Source of the DNA: Listeria marthii FSL S4-120
GTDB lineage: Bacteria > Bacillota > Bacilli > Lactobacillales > Listeriaceae
DNA length: 9,783 nucleotides
Assembly (NCBI GenBank): GCA_000183865.1
Contig: CM001047.1
Span: 1,666,237 to 1,676,019 of the forward strand
Reading direction: 5' to 3'
In this document: one piece after another, positions 7,859-9,783 of the stretch
Position numbering within the stretch: position 1 is the stretch's first letter
Layout of the letters: the number at the start of each line of letters is the position of its first letter
Translations under genes and position numbers: made by a program
The notes under the pieces: generated by a model
Databases searched by the model: none
What the model saw: the letters and a program-made list of their open reading frames with translations, nothing else
Told to the model about the DNA's origin: nothing

Positions 7859-8161
7859 ATGAGTTTAATTCCGCTATCCTTGATTATTTTTCTTGGGTTT
7901 TTAGCAGTTGTATGTTTATTTGATTTTGTGTTTCGTTTATATTGGTTTAAATATTTCCTAGCAACAATGGGATTAATTGCAAGTGGTGTGGTATTTTTCA
8001 TCAGCTTTTACGGCGGTGGGATGTCCCAAACAGAAATAGCAATTGCCATTTTTATCGGCTCATTTGGTGAATATGTTGTATCACTTATTATTAGCCTAGT
8101 TCGCTTTATTTCCAAAAAATCAAAAAAACCTAAACAAAAGAAAAAAGCTAAAACAGCCTAA
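7859..8161 (+). CDS. Small three-helix membrane protein, unknown function
   Basis: A 100-residue protein that I do not recognise by function. Three hydrophobic segments are visible, at about residues 4-24, 31-51 and 59-83. They are followed by a strongly basic tail: nine lysines between residues 86 and 98. The positive-inside rule (R26 and K31 in the first loop, lysines at the end, none in YGGGMSQTE between helices 2 and 3) suggests N-terminus out, C-terminus in the cytoplasm. No signal peptidase site, LPXTG or lipobox is present. AAAGGAG (7843-7849) is 9 bases before the ATG, and it has its own promoter and terminator, so it is very likely a real single-gene transcript. The lysine tail could contact membrane phospholipid, nucleic acid or a partner protein; that is speculation. 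Confidence 0.88.
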   Translation: MSLIPLSLIIFLGFLAVVCLFDFVFRLYWFKYFLATMGLIASGVVFFISFYGGGMSQTEIAIAIFIGSFGEYVVSLIISLVRFISKKSKKPKQKKKAKTA

Positions 8162-8195
8162 AAAGCTAGCGACGTAAATGTCGCTAGCTTTTTTT
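8161..8195. terminator. Bidirectional terminator between convergent genes
   Basis: AAAAGCTAGCGAC (8161-8173) and GTCGCTAGCTTTT (8180-8192) are perfect 13-base inverted repeats around a six-base loop, GTAAAT. Seven T residues close the plus side (8189-8195), and TTTTT follows on the minus strand. It begins at the last base of the stop codon of the membrane protein gene and ends 8 bases from the stop of the dehydrogenase gene. Confidence 0.95.
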
Positions 8196-8203
8196 ATGAA
8201 AAA

Positions 8204-9118
8204 TTATCGTTCAATTAACTGAAAAGCTTTTTTAATAATTTCAGCTGATGCAACAAAACTAGCCTCTTCATCTACAGTTAGTTTCGGTTCTAAAATAGCT
8301 ATTACCCCATTTGCACCAATAAGCGCTGGTTGACCAATGTAAGTCGTTGTTTTTTCGGAATACACAGCTAACGGAAAAACTTGTTTAGCATCTGTTAAAA
8401 GCGCATCCACAATTCCCGCCGCGGCTGTCGCTATCCCAAAACTCGTCCAGCCTTTTCCAGTTAAAATATTCCAGCCACCACCGCGAACAGCATCTTTTAA
8501 AGCTGGTAAATCAAGTGGTGTTGTTGTTTTGTAATTGGCGATATTAACGCCACCAATTTTCACCGTTGACCAAGCAACAAATTGCGATTCGCCGTGCTCG
8601 CCAAGGACGTATCCCTCGACACTCTTTGGATTAATATGTAACGTTTCCCCGACTACTCGTCTCATTCGCGCTGTATCAAGCGATGTGCCCGTCCCAAACA
8701 CCCGCGACCGATCAAAGCCCGAAACTTTCTGAATAAGCATCGTAATTACATCACATGGATTCGTAATATTCACAAATATCCCCTTAAAACCCGTCGCTAC
8801 AATTTTCGGTACAATCTCTGCCACAGATTTGCTTGTTTCAACGAGTTCTTCCATTCGATCTTCCCGAAGTAGCGTTTCTGGCCCAACCGCCATCACAATC
8901 ACATCTGCATCCGCCAGCGCGTCCCAATCATTCGATGTAATCGTTGTATAAGAATTCGTCATCGAAGCCATGTCCCGAAGTTCTAACGCTTCACTTTCCG
9001 CCTTTGTTTCGACCTTATCAATTAAAACAATTTCATCACAAATCCCTTGAGTAACAAGGGAAAAAGCCACGTCGCTTCCAACATGACCTGTACCAATTAT
9101 TCCTACTTTGCGTTTCAC
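8204..9118 (-). CDS. L-2-hydroxyacid dehydrogenase of the LDH/MDH family (L-HicDH-like)
   Basis: A 304-residue NAD-dependent dehydrogenase interconverting a 2-keto acid and an L-2-hydroxy acid. The Rossmann motif GTGHVGS is at 9-15, with D34 (LIDK) where NAD-preferring members have an acidic residue. Catalytic parts are in place: R88 in the mobile loop, N120 in NPCD (usually NPVD), D148 and R151 in DTARMRR, and H175 in GEHGESQ. The loop before R88 (AVGPETLLRED) lacks the QQPGETR of typical L-lactate dehydrogenases, and GTGTSLDTARM plus GEHGESQFVAWSTV resembles L-2-hydroxyisocaproate dehydrogenase, so lactate may not be the substrate. The start is GTG, with GGAGGGG (9124-9130) upstream. It lies 16 bases after the DUF2584 gene on the same strand, so the two are probably co-transcribed. 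Confidence 0.88.
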   Translation of the reverse strand: MKRKVGIIGTGHVGSDVAFSLVTQGICDEIVLIDKVETKAESEALELRDMASMTNSYTTITSNDWDALADADVIVMAVGPETLLREDRMEELVETSKSVAEIVPKIVATGFKGIFVNITNPCDVITMLIQKVSGFDRSRVFGTGTSLDTARMRRVVGETLHINPKSVEGYVLGEHGESQFVAWSTVKIGGVNIANYKTTTPLDLPALKDAVRGGGWNILTGKGWTSFGIATAAAGIVDALLTDAKQVFPLAVYSEKTTTYIGQPALIGANGVIAILEPKLTVDEEASFVASAEIIKKAFQLIER

Positions 9119-9134
9119 AAAATCCCCTCCAAAA

Positions 9135-9377
9135 TTAATTACTTGAATTTAATGCGATTAATTCATATTTAATGATGGTTTTATTATTTTCCCATACCAA
9201 TTTACGTGGAATTGCTTCTCCAAGTGTTTCGCCTTCTTTTGTTTTACGAACTGCGATTGGCACATCAATTGGATAAATCCGATACCCTACTTTTTCAAGT
9301 TCAAAGAAATTATCAGAAATTCGTTTTTCATTTCCTTTTGTTACGATCATTGTGTTTACCTCTAGTGGCATACCCAA
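9135..9377 (-). CDS. DUF2584 (YtmB-like) protein, unknown function
   Basis: A small soluble protein, 80 residues from the start chosen here. The sequence, with GMPLEVNTMIVTKG near the N-terminus, GYRIYPIDVP in the middle and KYELIALNSSN at the end, resembles B. subtilis YtmB (DUF2584); this is from memory. No catalytic motif or membrane segment is visible. An ATG at 9390-9392 would add five residues, but the only Shine-Dalgarno sequence, GGAGG (9386-9390), overlaps that ATG and lies 8 bases before TTG (9375-9377). A start at TTG gives MGMPLEV, like the YtmB amino end. It lies downstream of the Nudix gene and 16 bases upstream of the dehydrogenase gene. YtmB sits in the metK region of B. subtilis too. 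Confidence 0.8.
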   Translation of the reverse strand: MGMPLEVNTMIVTKGNEKRISDNFFELEKVGYRIYPIDVPIAVRKTKEGETLGEAIPRKLVWENNKTIIKYELIALNSSN

Positions 9378-9385
9378 TTTCTCCA

Positions 9386-9390
9386 CCTCC
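9386..9390 (-). promoter_or_regulatory. Ribosome binding site deciding the DUF2584 start
   Basis: GGAGG on the minus strand overlaps the last base of the upstream ATG (9390-9392), so it cannot serve that ATG. It is 8 bases from TTG at 9375-9377. The bases before the ATG (ATAAAAGAAA) hold no binding site. Confidence 0.7.
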
Positions 9391-9400
9391 ATTTTCTTTT

Positions 9401-9409
9401 ATCATAGCA
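9401..9409 (-). promoter_or_regulatory. Possible extended -10 promoter of DUF2584-dehydrogenase
   Basis: TGC followed by TATGAT (9401-9406) on the minus strand is a good extended -10. The -35 position (9424-9429) is a poor match. A transcript from here would start near 9394, leaving a leader of about 17 bases for the TTG start and almost none for the ATG. Read-through from the Nudix gene is also possible, since no terminator lies between them. Confidence 0.5.
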
Positions 9410-9427
9410 GAGTTGCCCCCTGTTTGA

Positions 9428-9783
9428 CTAGTTTTTATCGGCTAGAATCCGCTCAGCTTGTTTCACAATTTGAACCATCCCAGCATCTCGCATAAAAAAA
9501 CTGAATGCCGGCTGTAAAATAAATTGACTTAGCTCTCCTCGCAAAATCACAGGCCCCTTTGTTTCTAAGTAATCAGTTTGCGTCTCTATGGAAGCAACTT
9601 TTGCCGTATATACTCGTTTCGTAAATGTTCGCTCCTCAGATTCAACCAAATAGTCAGCTACAAAATGGAATACCTCACTTGTTGCGCCCGTTTCTTCCAT
9701 TAATTCTCGCCTCGCTGCCGCCAAATTACTTTCCCCAGGCTCCCCTTTACCACCAGGAAATTCTAATCCGCGGATGAATTACG
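9428..9783 (-). CDS. Nudix hydrolase, YtkD-like; 5' end missing and possibly frameshifted
   Basis: Nudix proteins hydrolyse nucleoside diphosphates linked to another group; B. subtilis YtkD cleaves 8-oxo-dGTP and other nucleotides. A complete Nudix box, GX5EX7REXXEEXG, is encoded at 9683-9751 (GKGEPGE, seven residues, then RELMEETGA), preceded by FIRGLEFPG. Further on, DYLETKGPV and FSFFMRD match the C-terminal part of YtkD as I remember it. YtkD has about 45 residues ahead of RGLEFPGGK, which would lie past the right edge. However, this frame contains a TAA at 9779-9781. The only usual start after it is TTG at 9722-9724, inside the Nudix box, which would destroy the fold. The gene is therefore either broken by a frameshift or nonsense change, or the sequence is wrong at the edge. 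It ends at TAG 9428-9430, with DUF2584 about 50 bases on. Confidence 0.75.

Noticed and set aside
9206..9427. 73-codon plus-strand frame opposite the DUF2584 gene
   Set aside because: Antisense to a better-supported gene with a ribosome binding site and family resemblance; the translation resembles nothing.
9428..9724. A complete 98-residue protein starting at TTG 9724
   Set aside because: This start falls inside the Nudix box and removes the GX5E half needed for metal binding; a truncated or broken longer gene is more likely.
1..9783. Mobile elements, CRISPR arrays, phage or defence genes
   Set aside because: No transposase, integrase, repeated spacer array or long terminal repeats seen on either strand; all inverted repeats found are explained by terminators and riboswitches.

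Overview
The window reads as a low-GC Gram-positive (Firmicutes) chromosome and looks most like Listeria. Grounds are A/T-rich intergenic DNA, strong AGGAGG-type ribosome binding sites, TTG and GTG starts, a T-box on leuS, an S-box on metK, and a gene order (leuS, ytqA-ytqB, asnB, metK, a YtmB-like protein, a YtkD-like Nudix protein) shared in part with Bacillus subtilis. The species is inferred from recalled gene order and protein sequences, not from a search. No mobile element, CRISPR array, phage gene or rRNA/tRNA gene is visible. This is conserved core chromosome, and I found no convincing undescribed system.

Layout. Positions 1-2297 (minus): leuS, cut off by the left edge so that about 38 C-terminal residues are missing, behind a leucine T-box leader (2331-about 2575) and a sigma-A type promoter. 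Positions 2692-4232 (plus): two overlapping genes, mnmL (ytqA) and mnmM (ytqB), both tied to wobble-uridine modification of tRNA, ending in a bidirectional terminator whose left arm is coding sequence. Positions 4256-6121 (minus): asnB, a glutamine-dependent asparagine synthetase family protein. Positions 6259-7458 (minus): metK, starting at TTG, behind a SAM-I riboswitch with aptamer, antiterminator and terminator all readable. Positions 7859-8161 (plus): a 100-residue three-helix membrane protein of unknown function, sharing a terminator with the next gene. Positions 8204-9783 (minus): a probable run of a YtkD-like Nudix gene (cut by the right edge and apparently interrupted there), a DUF2584/YtmB-like gene and an LDH/L-2-hydroxyisocaproate dehydrogenase-like gene.

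Links between genes. LeuS charges tRNA-Leu and its leader senses uncharged tRNA-Leu. MnmL is a radical SAM protein and MnmM a SAM-dependent methyltransferase, so both use the S-adenosylmethionine that MetK makes, and metK is controlled by SAM through the riboswitch. AsnB has been linked in Bacillus and Listeria to amidation of meso-diaminopimelate in peptidoglycan, so its job may be in the cell wall rather than asparagine supply.

Points most worth a second look: an in-frame stop just upstream of the Nudix box at the right edge; the DUF2584 start, which the ribosome binding site places at TTG 9377; the dehydrogenase, which is probably not a housekeeping lactate dehydrogenase; and the absence of the lapB adhesin gene that I recall near this point in L. 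monocytogenes.
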